DNA of 64,000 nt from Amazonocrinis nigriterrae CENA67 (GCF_016056305.1 NZ_JAECZC010000030.1:1-64000); one strand, 5' to 3'. Positions 1 through 9,711 are shown, counted from the first letter of the stretch. Program-made: numbers and translations. Notes: generated by a model from the sequence alone, not told the origin.

Positions 1-1018
1 TGCCGAAAAAGCCGACAGTACAGAAAAATCAGCTTTTGTTCTGGTCGAAGCCATCAGAAAGCAAATCTTACCCAGGCAAATTATTACCCGCAAATCCATA
101 GAAAATGCCATTAGTGTCATCATGGCTGTGGGTGGTTCCACCAATGCCGTCTTGCATTTTTTGGCCATCGCCCGTGCTGCCGAAGTAGAGTTAACATTGG
201 ATGACTTTGAAACCATCCGCGCCCGTGTGCCAGTTTTATGTGATTTGAAACCAAGCGGTAGATATGTAGCCACAGATTTACATAAAGCTGGTGGTATTCC
301 CCAAGTGATGAAAATGCTACTACAGCATGATTTACTACATGGCGACTGCTTGACCATTAGTGGTCAAACCATAGCTGAAGTCTTGGTAGATATACCAACA
401 GAACCACCTGCTGACCAAGATGTGATTCGTCCGTGGGATAATCCGATGTATTCTCAAGGACACCTAGCGATTCTCAAAGGGAACTTGGCGACGGAAGGGG
501 CTGTAGCGAAAATTACTGGAGTGAAAAAGCCAGTGATAACTGGGCCAGCACGGGTGTTTGAATCAGAAGAGGCTTCCTTAGAGGCAATTTTGGCAGGTAA
601 GATTCAACCGGGTGATATTTTGGTGATTCGCTACGAAGGCCCTAAAGGTGGGCCAGGGATGCGGGAAATGTTGGCACCGACTTCAGCAATTATCGGTGCT
701 GGTTTAGGTGATGCTGTGGGGTTGATTACCGACGGACGCTTTTCTGGTGGTACTTATGGGATGGTAGTGGGTCATGTGGCACCAGAAGCGGCAGTTGGTG
801 GTGCGATCGCACTTGTACTTGAAGGCGATAGTATTACTATTGATGCGCCTGCACGTTTATTGCAGTTAAATGTCTCTGATGAAGAATTAGCTCGTCGCCG
901 TGCTAATTGGCAACCCCCTGCACCACGTTACACCAAAGGTGTGTTAGCTAAATATGCTAAGTTGGTTGCTTCTAGTAGCATTGGTGCTGTCACTGATTTG
1001 GATTTGTTTAATGAGTAG
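1..1018 (+). CDS. ilvD: Dihydroxy-acid dehydratase, 3' part (5' end outside window)
   Basis: Dihydroxy-acid dehydratase makes the 2-oxo acid precursors of valine, leucine and isoleucine. The reading frame is open from base 2, before the first internal ATG at 122, so the gene enters from the left edge and about the last 340 residues are present. Recognisable IlvD/Edd-family segments include [12 protein letters not shown], the [10 protein letters not shown] region, [14 protein letters not shown] and [17 protein letters not shown], all near-invariant in IlvD. The stop is TAG at 1016-1018. The next genes lie on the opposite strand and converge on it. No damage is visible in the part seen. The threonine deaminase gene ilvA lies at 41.8-43.3 kb and is not linked. 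Confidence 0.95.
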   Translation, partial: AEKADSTEKSAFVLVEAIRKQILPRQIITRKSIENAISVIMAVGGSTNAVLHFLAIARAAEVELTLDDFETIRARVPVLCDLKPSGRYVATDLHKAGGIPQVMKMLLQHDLLHGDCLTISGQTIAEVLVDIPTEPPADQDVIRPWDNPMYSQGHLAILKGNLATEGAVAKITGVKKPVITGPARVFESEEASLEAILAGKIQPGDILVIRYEGPKGGPGMREMLAPTSAIIGAGLGDAVGLITDGRFSGGTYGMVVGHVAPEAAVGGAIALVLEGDSITIDAPARLLQLNVSDEELARRRANWQPPAPRYTKGVLAKYAKLVASSSIGAVTDLDLFNE

Positions 1019-1569
1019 TGGGATGGACGCACTGTAGCAGGAGTTGCGGTAGTGGCTGTGGGGGTCAGTAGGTTGTCAAGAACCGTTTGGGGTTCGATTA
1101 CGAAGATATGTACACTGATGCGATCGCACAGAACTGATTGAGATAGGGTATTGTTGGTCAAGCTAGGTTCTCGCCGCCACTGTTTGAGGATTAGTACTGA
1201 CCAAAAAGTAAATCCTAATATGGCTAAACTAGTTAACCCGTCAGTCCAGATAAACAGATGCATCTTTGCAGAGAACTGTGACATAGTTCCATAAAAGTAA
1301 TGTCCAGGGCTTGCTAAACCTGTAAATGAGTAGATTAATAGACAGCCATAGGCCAACCAAAATCTTCGATATTTATACAACCAATACCCACTAATCCCCA
1401 CGGCTGTTAAAATCAGCCACTATTGATAAATTAAAGGAGCAGTAATCCAGTCTGGTTGCGGATATTGCTCAATGAACAGATAATTATCAGTGAAGTGAAT
1501 AGCTGTCGAAATAATACTGGCAATCAGCAGAATTTTCAATAACCTTTGATGTTTGAGTTCAAGATCCAT
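928..1569 (-). pseudogene. Multi-pass membrane protein gene interrupted by an in-frame TAG
   Basis: The ATG at 1567-1569 opens a frame beginning MDLELKHQRLLKILLIAS. After 49 codons it hits TAG at 1420-1422, then continues in the same frame with hydrophobic segments such as WLILTAVGISGYWLYKYRRF. Together the halves look like one small protein with about four membrane spans. The stop sits inside a membrane segment (LIYQ-stop-WLILTA). The frame stays open to 928 and overlaps the ilvD 3' end in antisense. The last part, from about 1150 down, is hydrophilic and may not be original coding sequence. I do not recognise the family. The neighbour at 1674-2108 is also a small membrane protein on the same strand, so they may once have been co-transcribed. 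A sequencing error at the TAG is possible. Confidence 0.6.
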
Positions 1570-1673
1570 AATTAAGTGTTCTTAATTGAAATTTAGTTAA
1601 ATTATCTGATACCACTAGTCAAACAGGCAGTGTCAACGAGTGACTGGACTGGATTGATGTAATTCGCATTGCT

Positions 1674-2108
1674 TCAATTACGAAAATGAGCCAATCTAAG
1701 CATTAAACCTGCTGTCAGTAGTATCCAAAACGTTGGCAACCCAAAGTAAATTCCTGCGTAAACGGTATTAGTAGTGCGTGTTTTAATCGGTTCGACAGAA
1801 AGCCAAACATTCATTATGCCTATATTAATTAACCCAAGAACCAAGTGTAGGGCTAATACCAGAATTGTTAGACCAATAACAGAGCCTGTTGCTAAGTTCA
1901 ACTGTCGTCCCCAAGCCATGACAACTAGAGTTATGGTGCTAGCAATAGCAAGCCAGCGCAAACCCATAACCGGGAAGAAGATAATAGCAGCTTCATTGGC
2001 AGTACTTCCAGGGTGTGTAAATGGGGATAGTGGCAACGACCACAAAAACAGTAAACCAGTAGTCCCTAGCGTTGTAAACCAGCTACTCCAGAAGAAAGCT
2101 TGTTTCAT
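1674..2108 (-). CDS. Small multi-pass membrane protein of unknown function
   Basis: This frame encodes 144 residues with four likely transmembrane helices: residues about 7-27, 44-67, 74-98 and 118-138. The segments between are short and the protein ends on a basic, hydrophilic tail (RLAHFRN). The ATG at 2106-2108 has no strong ribosome-binding site. No enzyme motif is visible and I do not recognise a named family. It lies about 105 bases upstream, in transcription order, of the interrupted membrane-protein gene at 928-1569, which suggests a former two-gene unit. A 116-codon frame on the other strand is hydrophilic with no domain signal and is treated as a shadow. Confidence 0.6.
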   Translation of the reverse strand: MKQAFFWSSWFTTLGTTGLLFLWSLPLSPFTHPGSTANEAAIIFFPVMGLRWLAIASTITLVVMAWGRQLNLATGSVIGLTILVLALHLVLGLINIGIMNVWLSVEPIKTRTTNTVYAGIYFGLPTFWILLTAGLMLRLAHFRN

Positions 2109-2411
2109 AACCCGATTATTCTAGTCAAGAATTTCTTAACTAAGGTTATACACTTCGGACAGCAAACTATTAACCTCAAATATTCATTTTGAAAAGAAAA
2201 TATAAAAGCGAAAACCACAATTCGGTTGAATATCGATATTCACAACCGCACAAAGCATGACATTTAGTAGTGTAATATACAAAACCGAGGCTCTTGAGAT
2301 TTCAGCGCGGGTTATTGAGTGTATGCAACAGTATAAACAGGAAAGTGGCATCGCGCCCGCTTTCCTCACGAGCCAAATTTGTTTGGAAAGCATAAATTGC
2401 GGGTTTTGCAG

Positions 2412-4094
2412 ATGAAAAAATTTTTGAAATACCTCGGTTTAGGTCTGCTGTCTACGTTTCTGACGGCTACTCCTGGGCTGGGCGCTGAACGTATTAGCTT
2501 TTTTTACCCTCCCTTTGGGGAATTTTCTTTGTCTGTGGACTCGTTAGAAAAGTTTGCTAAAGAAGGCAAAATTGATCAGGACTTGGGATTTTATGCTAGT
2601 CGTGCAACTCCTGAACAACTTGCTCAACTACGGGAGTTACTCCAGCAGCGTTTCAATGTCACGCCAACTTTAGTATCTCAAGTTACCTACTCACCCATAG
2701 GTGAAAGGGTGTTGCAACGTTTGGGAAATTTGCTGCTGACTGAATCTCACAAAAATGGTTTTTATGCCCTACGTGGTGCTTTAATTATCGCTGCTGCTGA
2801 TAAAGAAGGCTTAACAATTGTAAATTTGCTGCGGAGATTTCCTAGCAATACTATACGGCTGAATTACACAGAGGGACTAAAGATAGTCGGTGATTTGTCA
2901 GAATTACTTAAAACTAGGGATAAAGTTGTTACTTATCTTCAAAAAGAAGCGATCGCCCAAGCTACCAATGCCAATGTTAACTTTTCGCAACAACCAGATT
3001 TGCGAATGCCTGGAAAATTCACCTGGGAGAAAAAAACCCTGGAACTGAATGATGCTTCTCGCAATCGCCGTCTACCAGTTGATCTATACTTACCTCAAGC
3101 CACACCAGAACAAGGGCCACCCTTTCCCCTAATTGTAATTTCTCACGGTATAGCTTCAGACCGCTATGCTTTTGCCTACCTAGCTGAACATCTAGCATCT
3201 TACGGTTTTGCTGTGGCTGCACTAGAACATCCTGGTAGTAACGCTGAACGTATTCAGCAATATTTTGCAGGTTTAGCCAGTCCACCAAATGCAACGGAAT
3301 TTATCAACCGACCTTTGGATATCAAGTTTCTTCTTGATGAACTTCAGCGTCGGGAAAAGTTTGACCCCACACTCCAAGGAAAACTAAATTTTCAACAAAT
3401 TGGGGCGATCGGTCAGTCATTTGGTGGTTATACTGTTTTGAGCTTGGCAGGAGCAAAAATTAATTTTCCTGAACTCCGTCGAGACTGTAATCCTGCTAAT
3501 TCATCCTTGAATTTGTCGCTGATTTTGCAATGTCAAGCAACTGATTTATTACCGAAAAATTATGATCTCAATGACGATCGCATTAAAGCCATTATTGCCA
3601 TTAACCCCATTGATAGTTCTATTTTAAGTCAAAGCGGCATCAGTCAAATTCAAGTTCCTGTAATGTTGGTGGCAGGTAGCCAAGATATTTTCGCCCCAGC
3701 AGTACCAGAGCAGATTCGCCCTTTTACATGGCTAAAAAATCCCAATAAGTATTTAGCTTTAATTGAAAACGCTACTCACTTTACTACCATTGCAGATTCT
3801 CCTGCTAATCCTGGTGTATTGCCTGTACCAGTTGGTTTACTAGGCCCTGACCGTACTGCTGCATATTCTTATCTCAAGGCCCTGAGTGTGGCTTTCTTAG
3901 AAACTCATCTTCTCAACCGTTCTGAATATCGTTCTTATTTGCAACCATCCTATGCTCAATTTCTCAGTCAAGCTCCCCTCAATCTCAGTCTATTAAACTC
4001 GCTGAGTGCAGAGCAGTTGACTCAAGCCATAAATCAACCAATTCGTGAATCAGCTAAACCATCACAACCTCAATTAATACCTAATTCCCGATAA
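2412..4094 (+). CDS. Exported alpha/beta hydrolase with N-terminal DUF1400-type domain
   Basis: The protein starts with a typical signal peptide (MKKFLKYLGLGLLSTFLTAT then an Ala-Glu cleavage region), so the ATG at 2412 is preferred over one 33 bases upstream. Residues about 25-130 resemble the DUF1400 domain found before alpha/beta hydrolases in cyanobacteria. The rest is an alpha/beta-hydrolase fold. The strand before the oxyanion loop reads PLIVISHGIASDR, the nucleophile elbow is GQSFGG, and a late VPVMLVAGSQDIFAP plus a downstream His (NATHFTT) provide Asp and His candidates. Expected activity is a periplasmic esterase or lipase; the substrate is unknown. The length of 560 residues fits this cyanobacterial group. 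It stands alone. Confidence 0.8.
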   Translation: MKKFLKYLGLGLLSTFLTATPGLGAERISFFYPPFGEFSLSVDSLEKFAKEGKIDQDLGFYASRATPEQLAQLRELLQQRFNVTPTLVSQVTYSPIGERVLQRLGNLLLTESHKNGFYALRGALIIAAADKEGLTIVNLLRRFPSNTIRLNYTEGLKIVGDLSELLKTRDKVVTYLQKEAIAQATNANVNFSQQPDLRMPGKFTWEKKTLELNDASRNRRLPVDLYLPQATPEQGPPFPLIVISHGIASDRYAFAYLAEHLASYGFAVAALEHPGSNAERIQQYFAGLASPPNATEFINRPLDIKFLLDELQRREKFDPTLQGKLNFQQIGAIGQSFGGYTVLSLAGAKINFPELRRDCNPANSSLNLSLILQCQATDLLPKNYDLNDDRIKAIIAINPIDSSILSQSGISQIQVPVMLVAGSQDIFAPAVPEQIRPFTWLKNPNKYLALIENATHFTTIADSPANPGVLPVPVGLLGPDRTAAYSYLKALSVAFLETHLLNRSEYRSYLQPSYAQFLSQAPLNLSLLNSLSAEQLTQAINQPIRESAKPSQPQLIPNSR

Positions 4095-4847
4095 TTTATC
4101 ACAAGAATCTTCAGCAGATTTCCATTTTTATTGATCACGATTCTGTATGGAGATGCTCTTCTCTAATATCGTGTTCGGTTAAAGACTTATCATTAAGACT
4201 GCAAGGGAGCAAATGATTTGAATGTAGGCACTTGCTTTATTTTAGCTTTTTAATAACAGGTTGCTTGATTCTATTTAAGTCAAATCAGTCTCGAAGTATA
4301 AGCTAAAACACATTTAATTTGCACAATCACTTCATCTAGTTGTCCTTTGTCATTAGTCATTAGTCAAAAGTACTTACAAAGGACAAAGGACTTATGACGG
4401 TCTTAACCAGATAATTTGCAATTTGGATACACATTAGCTTCAGATGACCTATTTTTATTAGTTGTTGCAAACTTCTACAATAATATAAATAGAGTAAATT
4501 TGGGCACAAAACGGTACTTAGTGGTTCAAGAACGCAAATAATTAAATACACAATTCAATGCGCTTTAATATTATTCAATACAAAAGAATTTTTCAATAAA
4601 TCTTAAGATTGGCACTTCCCATTAGCAAAGCTATCGTTTAGTATAGTTTTTTAGTGTGTTAGCTCTAACTAAGGTAAATCATAAAACCTAACTATAGAGT
4701 GATGAAATAATCAACGTCCTGTTAGTAAGAACTTCAAGATTTGCTATGTACACTGCATCTAAGTACAGAGAGGTGCAAAAAAACAAACACTTAGTTAATT
4801 GTTAAAACTTGGATTTCATCCAGCTCTAAAATATTAATTGTTTGCTC
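4095..4847. other. Intergenic region, AT-rich, no gene seen
   Basis: About 750 bases between the hydrolase and the GH65 fragment. It is AT-rich and contains short copies of the CATTAGTCATTAGTC and ACAAAGGACAAAGGAC type repeats near 4345-4395. I see no convincing coding frame, RNA or terminator. Confidence 0.4.
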
Positions 4848-5831
4848 ATGACCGATGTATATATTGACCATGTTCCAGAAAATCAGCAACTAGTTAACAC
4901 AATCGACAGAAACGTCATAGAAACAAAGTTTGATCCTTCACAACTCCATGATCAAGAAACTGTCTTCACTCTTAGCAATGGTTACTTGGGAATACGAGGA
5001 ACTTTTGAGGAAGGATACCCCGAAGATCGGACAGCAACATTGATACACGGTGTTTATGATGATGTAGCCAAAGCGAATACTGAACTTGTGAACTGTCCCA
5101 ACTGGCTACCGCTGGTAGTGACAGTGGCAGGCGATCGCTTTAGCATGGACAGTGGAGAAATTCTCAATTACGAACGTCGGCTTGACCTGCGTTTGGGTAT
5201 AGTTAGCCGTGATGTCCGCTGGCGTTCTCCCAAGGGTCACACCCTAGATTTACACTTTGAGCGTTTCACCAGTTTGGCAGATCAGCATGTGATGGCGATT
5301 CGCTGTCAAATCGCATCTATAGATTTTGCAGGTGAGGTCAAAGTCGCAACCGGATTTGATGCCAAACCAAATACCCAAGGCGTACCACATTGGCGAACCT
5401 TAAACTACGGTGGTATAGACCAGATTATCTGGCTGCAAAACCAAACTCTACACTCAGGTATTCTACTGGGGATGGCAGCTAAATTGGTGGTAGAAGGTGA
5501 TGATACTGCAATTGTGCATGTAGAAAAATCTGATTTTCCCACCTTGACAACCAATTTGCAATTTTTTCCCGGAAAAACAGTGGCTGTAGAAAAGATTGTC
5601 ACTGTGTTGACATCACAAGAAGCCGAACTTCCCATCGCCGAAGCCTTACAGAGGCTAGCTGATGAACCGAGATACAGTACTTTACTGGCTGCTCACATTG
5701 TGGCGTGGGAACAAGTGTGGCAAGACAGTGACATGATGATAGAAAGCGATCGCCAAGCTCAGTTAAAGATTCGTGAGAAACTGTTGCAATTACTAGCAAT
5801 AGCACCACTTGACGACAACCAAAAGCAATAG
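4848..5831 (+). pseudogene. GH65 glycoside phosphorylase, N-terminal fragment only
   Basis: The 327 residues match the start of glycoside hydrolase family 65 (maltose/trehalose/kojibiose phosphorylases): the early ETVFTLSNGYLGIRGTFEEG segment, then the beta-sandwich domain. Family members are usually about 750-800 residues, with the (alpha/alpha)6 catalytic barrel and its general-acid Glu after this region. Here the frame ends at TAG 5829-5831 just where the barrel begins (QLKIREKLLQLLAIAPLDDNQ), and no barrel sequence follows in the next 600 bases in any frame I checked. The gene is therefore truncated and almost certainly lacks phosphorylase activity. The ATG at 4848 is chosen over a TTG six bases upstream. 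Confidence 0.75.
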
Positions 5832-6450
5832 CGTAGCGTGACAATCTCCAAACTCAAGGGAGCTTCATTCCCCTTTGTTGCATTCGCTTCGCATATATGG
5901 TAGATAATTGGGCGGACGCTGCGATCGCTAAAGTTACAGCAAATTGCAATTGAGTAAGGTTAGGACTAAAAGCAATTGATGAATTGCCTCTACAATTAGC
6001 CCGTACCTCACTGCTATAAAAACCGCTTCTATTTCCCAAGTTCGTTAGTGTAGTTATTTACATAAAAATTAGCGAGATTCACTACACAAGTCTACATTGG
6101 GAATTGGTAATTGGGAATTGGATTTTACTATTAGTCATCACATCTGGCCCATTACCCATTACCCATTACCTATTACCCATTACCCATTACCTATTACCTA
6201 TTACCAGGCAAACCGACTATATCGTAAGTAGTTAGCCGAACTTGATATTATTACCTCATCCAAAGACAAACTCTTAGACCCAAGTCATTTAAAGTTAGCC
6301 AAGATGGTAAAGTAACACTACTAGGAGCTATTGGTAATAAATTTTGATTCTCTCTCTGTAGAAGGTAGTTCCATCTATGGCAAAAGTTTACCATGTTTCT
6401 ACTGCTATAACTGCCATTTAGAAACTAGAGCTACACAGAGGTGATAATAA
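5832..6450. other. Intergenic region with dispersed repeat
   Basis: About 620 bases after the GH65 truncation. It holds the tandem-repeat block listed separately at 6095-6210. Apart from that no gene is supported; short frames here lack start signals and domain content. Confidence 0.4.
6095..6210. repeat. Dispersed repeat with TTGGGAA and CCCATTA tandem units
   Basis: The block begins with TTGGGAATTGG-type heptamers. A shared core follows (TACTATTAGTCATCACATCT, then GGCCCATTACCC), then tandem CATTACC/CTATTACC units, ending ATTACCAGGCAAA. Nearly the same arrangement recurs at 20484-20573, so this is a dispersed family and not a local tandem expansion. Such short tandem repeats are typical of heterocystous cyanobacteria. 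Confidence 0.8.
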
Positions 6451-6816
6451 ATGACTAGTAGTAAACAACTTGCCTACTATAGAACTCAACAACCGCAGAT
6501 AGAACCTGTGAACGAAGATGAGTTAGCTATTATTCATAATCGCCGTGCTGTCAAGCGTCTTTTGATACAACAGACTTTTGCCGATCGCATTCTCGAAACA
6601 ATTGCAATTTGCTCTATCTTAAGTGCTAGTTTGTTCGGCATAGGTGCGTTGGGATGTTGGAGTCTAGAAATAATTGACACTAGCGCCAAACCAACAATAT
6701 TGAGTAAACAGAATTGGGTTGCACGAAAACATATTTGCTTTGGCTGGATGCTAGTTGGGTTTTCTAGCTTTCTTGCCAGTACTTCTTTGGGTAAAAAACC
6801 TCACAGTCAAGAGTAA
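6451..6816 (+). CDS. Small two-helix membrane protein
   Basis: The 121-residue product has a hydrophilic N-terminal half (residues 1-48) and two hydrophobic helices at about 48-70 and 96-112. This is a hairpin topology with a basic, soluble C-terminus. A plausible ribosome-binding site (AGAGGTGATAATAA before ATG) supports the start. I do not recognise the family; it may belong to the small cyanobacterial membrane proteins of unknown role. Downstream is the disrupted amidotransferase-like gene, with no evidence of a functional link. Confidence 0.55.
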   Translation: MTSSKQLAYYRTQQPQIEPVNEDELAIIHNRRAVKRLLIQQTFADRILETIAICSILSASLFGIGALGCWSLEIIDTSAKPTILSKQNWVARKHICFGWMLVGFSSFLASTSLGKKPHSQE

Positions 6817-6921
6817 TTAGTATTAATGATAAACTGACGATTTAGATTAATCAGTAAAAAATAAGTTTTCAAGCAATGATAGATCTGGCAAATCTGAAAA
6901 ACAACAAACATCTACAGCTGA

Positions 6922-7605
6922 CTGGCGAAATCGCTACAAGAGGTTGCAGAACGCATTGAAGCTATGGGAAAGACGCTCAAAATTAAAAAGCGTAATGGAC
7001 GGGTTGTTGCTTCTGGCTGGAATGACCATCATTTCGTAGTTACACGCAATGAATCGAAAGAAGTTGGTACTCGCGTGTTATTGCCTTATCAATCACCTGA
7101 TCATGAAAATTTAAGTATTCCTTGAAAAATTATTCATGCTCATAATGTGACATCTGACACCCATGAGGATGTGATTGATACAACGATTCAATATGAACAT
7201 GAAATCTCGATTTCCATGTTTCACTCTGATGAAGTCAATGAAGAAGCAATACTGTTTGCTAACTGGGCTTACCGCAGTATTCATGATGCCATTGTTCCTT
7301 ATCGCCATGTGATAGCTGGTAGCCCTTTGTCATGGTTAATACAACTGCCTGAGTCTATAGAAATTCTTTGTTCGACAGCAGAGAAAAGCGGTGCAATACT
7401 TACAGAATGTTCAGCTACCTGCATTAACTACAAAGACTTTGAGACTAAGAAAATCCGACGTTCGTTTACTTGCCAGTTTCATCCAGAACTATTGGAAGAT
7501 CTGCGTGCAATTGGTAGCGGTAAACCTCCCTCCTATTCAACCTTGAAGAAAGATGATGGTGTCCGCTTATTTGTCAGACTGCTGTATGTGCGTATGCAAG
7601 AGTAA
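6922..7605 (+). pseudogene. Glutamine-amidotransferase-like gene with in-frame TGA
   Basis: A single frame can be read from about 6922 through 7605, broken only by TGA at 7123-7125. The first part reads LAKSLQEVAERIEAMGKTLK. The part after the stop continues with HAHNVTSDTHEDVID and ends in a region containing FTCQFHPELLEDLR, which resembles the His/Glu end of class I glutamine amidotransferases (FHPE). A further stop at 6919-6921 precedes it, and no conserved nucleophile-Cys segment is seen upstream, so the N-terminal half of the domain also seems missing. The distal part, from GTG 7147, could be translated alone as 152 residues, but this looks like a degraded gene. The family call rests mainly on one motif. 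Confidence 0.5.
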
Positions 7606-7646
7606 TCAACTATGATGCTGTGAAATTGCATAGTTACTCGTGAAGA

Positions 7647-7682
7647 TTGTCAAGAGTCAAGGTTAATCTCGACTCTTGACAA
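7647..7682. terminator. Bidirectional terminator-like hairpin between convergent genes
   Basis: A perfect 12-base inverted repeat, TTGTCAAGAGTC at 7647-7658 and GACTCTTGACAA at 7671-7682, has a 12-base loop. It sits between the ends of the genes at 7605 (+) and 7692 (-), the position expected for a shared terminator. No long T-run follows on either strand. Confidence 0.55.
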
Positions 7683-7691
7683 CAAGTCAAA

Positions 7692-7946
7692 TTAGAAACC
7701 ATCCAAGCGAATATCTTTCCAAATATCAGACACTTGCCAACCTGAGTTACCAACAGATTGTACTATGGGGCGATCGCGCAATGGCATATAGTTATGTTTG
7801 CGATTTTCTACCTGTAGTTCTTGCTGCTCTTCAACTGTTGATTGTTGAGTATTAATACCATCCAGTTGAAAATTTTGCTCTTTTAGTTCCTCTGTTATCT
7901 CTGTTTTTTTGAGGATGGGCTTTTCAAAATTTTTGATCAGTTTCAT
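7692..7946 (-). CDS. Small hydrophilic protein of unknown function
   Basis: From ATG at 7944-7946 (preceded by GGATAGGT) the frame encodes 84 residues; a TTG 18 bases upstream is a weaker start. The N-terminal half is charged and rich in Lys, Glu and Gln (KKTEITEELKEQNFQLDG). The C-terminal half reads PIVQSVGNSGWQVSDIWKDI and is less charged. There is no transmembrane segment, signal peptide or Cys. The leader-plus-core look resembles some peptide precursors, but no modifying-enzyme gene lies nearby, so no function is assigned. It ends 10 bases beyond the hairpin at 7647-7682. Confidence 0.4.
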   Translation of the reverse strand: MKLIKNFEKPILKKTEITEELKEQNFQLDGINTQQSTVEEQQELQVENRKHNYMPLRDRPIVQSVGNSGWQVSDIWKDIRLDGF

Positions 7947-8652
7947 ACCTATCCGAAGTTTCAAATCCTACACATTAACAAAAAGCAGCTAATTTTTACT
8001 GTTGCGCCTGAAGAAGTAACACTAATAAATGCCACTATCTTTATTATGGTGATTCATTGATCATGAAAATGACAAGTAGTTCAAACAAGCTAATTTGTTC
8101 GGTTTTCTACACTTTTAAATACCAATTTGAGGTATTGAGATATTTTTCTTTCCAAAATATACAAGAAGCAGCAAACATACTCTGATGATTTGGAGTTGGT
8201 TACTACTGAGTCAGGCGTGATTTAATACTCTAGGTATATGGACTCAAGTCAACGTTAAAACTCATGATAGAGAATATGTTAAACCCTCTGACAGAGAATA
8301 GCAAATTTGCTATTTGCTACAACATTAGCTATCACTATATTACACAGAGAAATTACATATAATGACTGCAAATGTTTTATCAATACCTAATGGCTTGATC
8401 GTGGAAAAGCAACATCAAGAATTAACAACTCAAGTCAGGTAGCTGGCTTAATTTTGCCGTAATGACTATGAAACCACAGTTATCAAGAAGATAAAAGTAT
8501 TGAAAATTACTTTTCAAATATTCTCTGAAATAAATATTTACTCACTATTGAATAGGTTTGCTGAAAAAGTGCTAAGTCTGGAACAGAAAAATCTTGTCGG
8601 TTCTTGTTAAAAATCTCTTAAGACTAGCTGTTGATTAAGAAAATGAGGGCTA
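7947..8652. other. Intergenic region, no gene supported
   Basis: About 700 AT-rich bases. A very short frame near 8361 (ATGACTGCAAATG) stops after 26 codons and looks like a fragment. No hairpin with a T-run and no RNA gene is apparent. Confidence 0.35.
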
Positions 8653-8817
8653 ATGAATAATTTGAGGTATTTTGCTTTCTTTGTGCTGATATTAGCAGCA
8701 CTCATATCAGCAATTAGGCAGATGAGTATTGCCTTGGATGAAGTAGATATTGAGCGCTTTACTCTCTGGACAAGTATTGCTTCTGTAATTGCTGGTTTAC
8801 CAATGATGTTGTGGTAA
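8653..8817 (+). CDS. 54-residue membrane protein
   Basis: ATG at 8653 follows GAGGGCTA, a good ribosome-binding site. The 54 codons encode MNNLRYFAFFVLILAALISA then a short polar stretch (RQMSIALDEVDIERF) and a second hydrophobic segment ending PMMLW, then TAA. It is a likely two-helix inner-membrane miniprotein. The RBS and the hydrophobic-polar-hydrophobic pattern argue for a real gene. Family unknown. Confidence 0.5.
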   Translation: MNNLRYFAFFVLILAALISAIRQMSIALDEVDIERFTLWTSIASVIAGLPMMLW

Positions 8818-8905
8818 AAGTTTCATGACCATACGCCTAAGTCTTCACCATTCAGCATTCTACTTGGGCAAAGTTCAAGCGGAGCATCTGGCGTTGTCCT
8901 TGCTA

Positions 8906-8933
8906 AAATCCCACGCTTAAAAACGTGGGATTT
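8906..8933. repeat. Perfect 10-base hairpin, possible IS-end remnant
   Basis: AAATCCCACG at 8906-8915 and CGTGGGATTT at 8924-8933 are exact inverted repeats with an 8-base loop. The form resembles the subterminal hairpins of IS200/IS605-type elements, but no transposase or TnpB gene adjoins. The 8940-9135 stretch that follows is a C/G-rich low-complexity dispersed repeat (CTGCTCCCCT units). Confidence 0.4.
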
Positions 8934-9213
8934 CAGCTAGTTGCCTCTTGCCTACTCCCCCTGCTCCCCTGTGCCCCTAATCCCCAACGCCACATGCTAC
9001 CCTGCGGGAACGCTCTTCGAGCGAACAAGCCGGGGAACCCGTCCAACGCAGTGGCTCCTCCCTTTCGGTCGTGGGGGCCCCGAGTTCTCCTGCTCCCTTG
9101 CTCCCCTACACCTCTGCTCCCCTGCGGTATCAACGTGTAAATTAAGTGCTTAACAGCTTACAATTAGGGCTGCCTCACCAAAATCTCAAGCCCAAAATTT
9201 TATAGTTTCTAAA

Positions 9214-9711
9214 TTATGCTACTTTTTCCTCCTCTAAATAGGAGTAGTCGCTAAATAATAAGGAACTACCTTCAGAAGAACTTCTCAGCAGTTTTGCTAC
9301 TTCTGTCATTAACTGGTTAGGGTCTGAAGGTTTTTTGATATAGGCTTGAAACTTAGCTCCCAAAGTTTTTTCATGCACCTGATTTCCAATGCTACCAGTA
9401 AAAGCGATTGCTGGGATTGCTCTCTTTTGTGGATGCATCAATGTTCTAATCTTTCGTATCAGCGAAAAACCGTCTTCTTCTGGCATAGCAATGTCAGTAA
9501 TTAAAATATCTATTTTACATTCTTTAATTATCTCTAATGCCTCTGAAGCTGATGATATAGTTATCACTTTGCTTCCATAAATTTCAAAAATATAATTAAT
9601 TAAAATTAGCATATCTTCATTATCATCTACTGCCAGAATCGTCCTTTCTTTAAAAATATCTAAGTTTGTTATATTCTCTTCAGGTTCTGTATGTAAAAAA
9701 CTGTTTGGCAC
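9214..9711 (-). CDS. Single-domain response regulator (CheY-like)
   Basis: The 165-residue protein is one receiver domain with short extensions. The acidic pair is D29-D30 (AVDDNED), the phospho-acceptor is D73 in ITDIAMP, the switch Thr is T105 (AFTGS) and the conserved Lys is K127 (IKKP). No DNA-binding or enzymatic output domain follows, so it probably works by protein-protein contact in a phosphorelay. No histidine kinase gene lies nearby, so its partner is unknown. The start ATG at 9711 is the first in frame; the receiver core begins near residue 23. Confidence 0.9.
   Translation of the reverse strand: MPNSFLHTEPEENITNLDIFKERTILAVDDNEDMLILINYIFEIYGSKVITISSASEALEIIKECKIDILITDIAMPEEDGFSLIRKIRTLMHPQKRAIPAIAFTGSIGNQVHEKTLGAKFQAYIKKPSDPNQLMTEVAKLLRSSSEGSSLLFSDYSYLEEEKVA

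Noticed and set aside
1774-2124. 116-codon plus-strand frame
   Set aside because: Antisense to a clear membrane protein; hydrophilic with no domain.
8906-8933. Intact IS200/IS605 element
   Set aside because: No TnpA or TnpB gene adjoins the hairpin.
8925-9153. Three overlapping 66-71-codon frames
   Set aside because: All derive from C/G-rich repeat sequence, with no RBS or conserved content.
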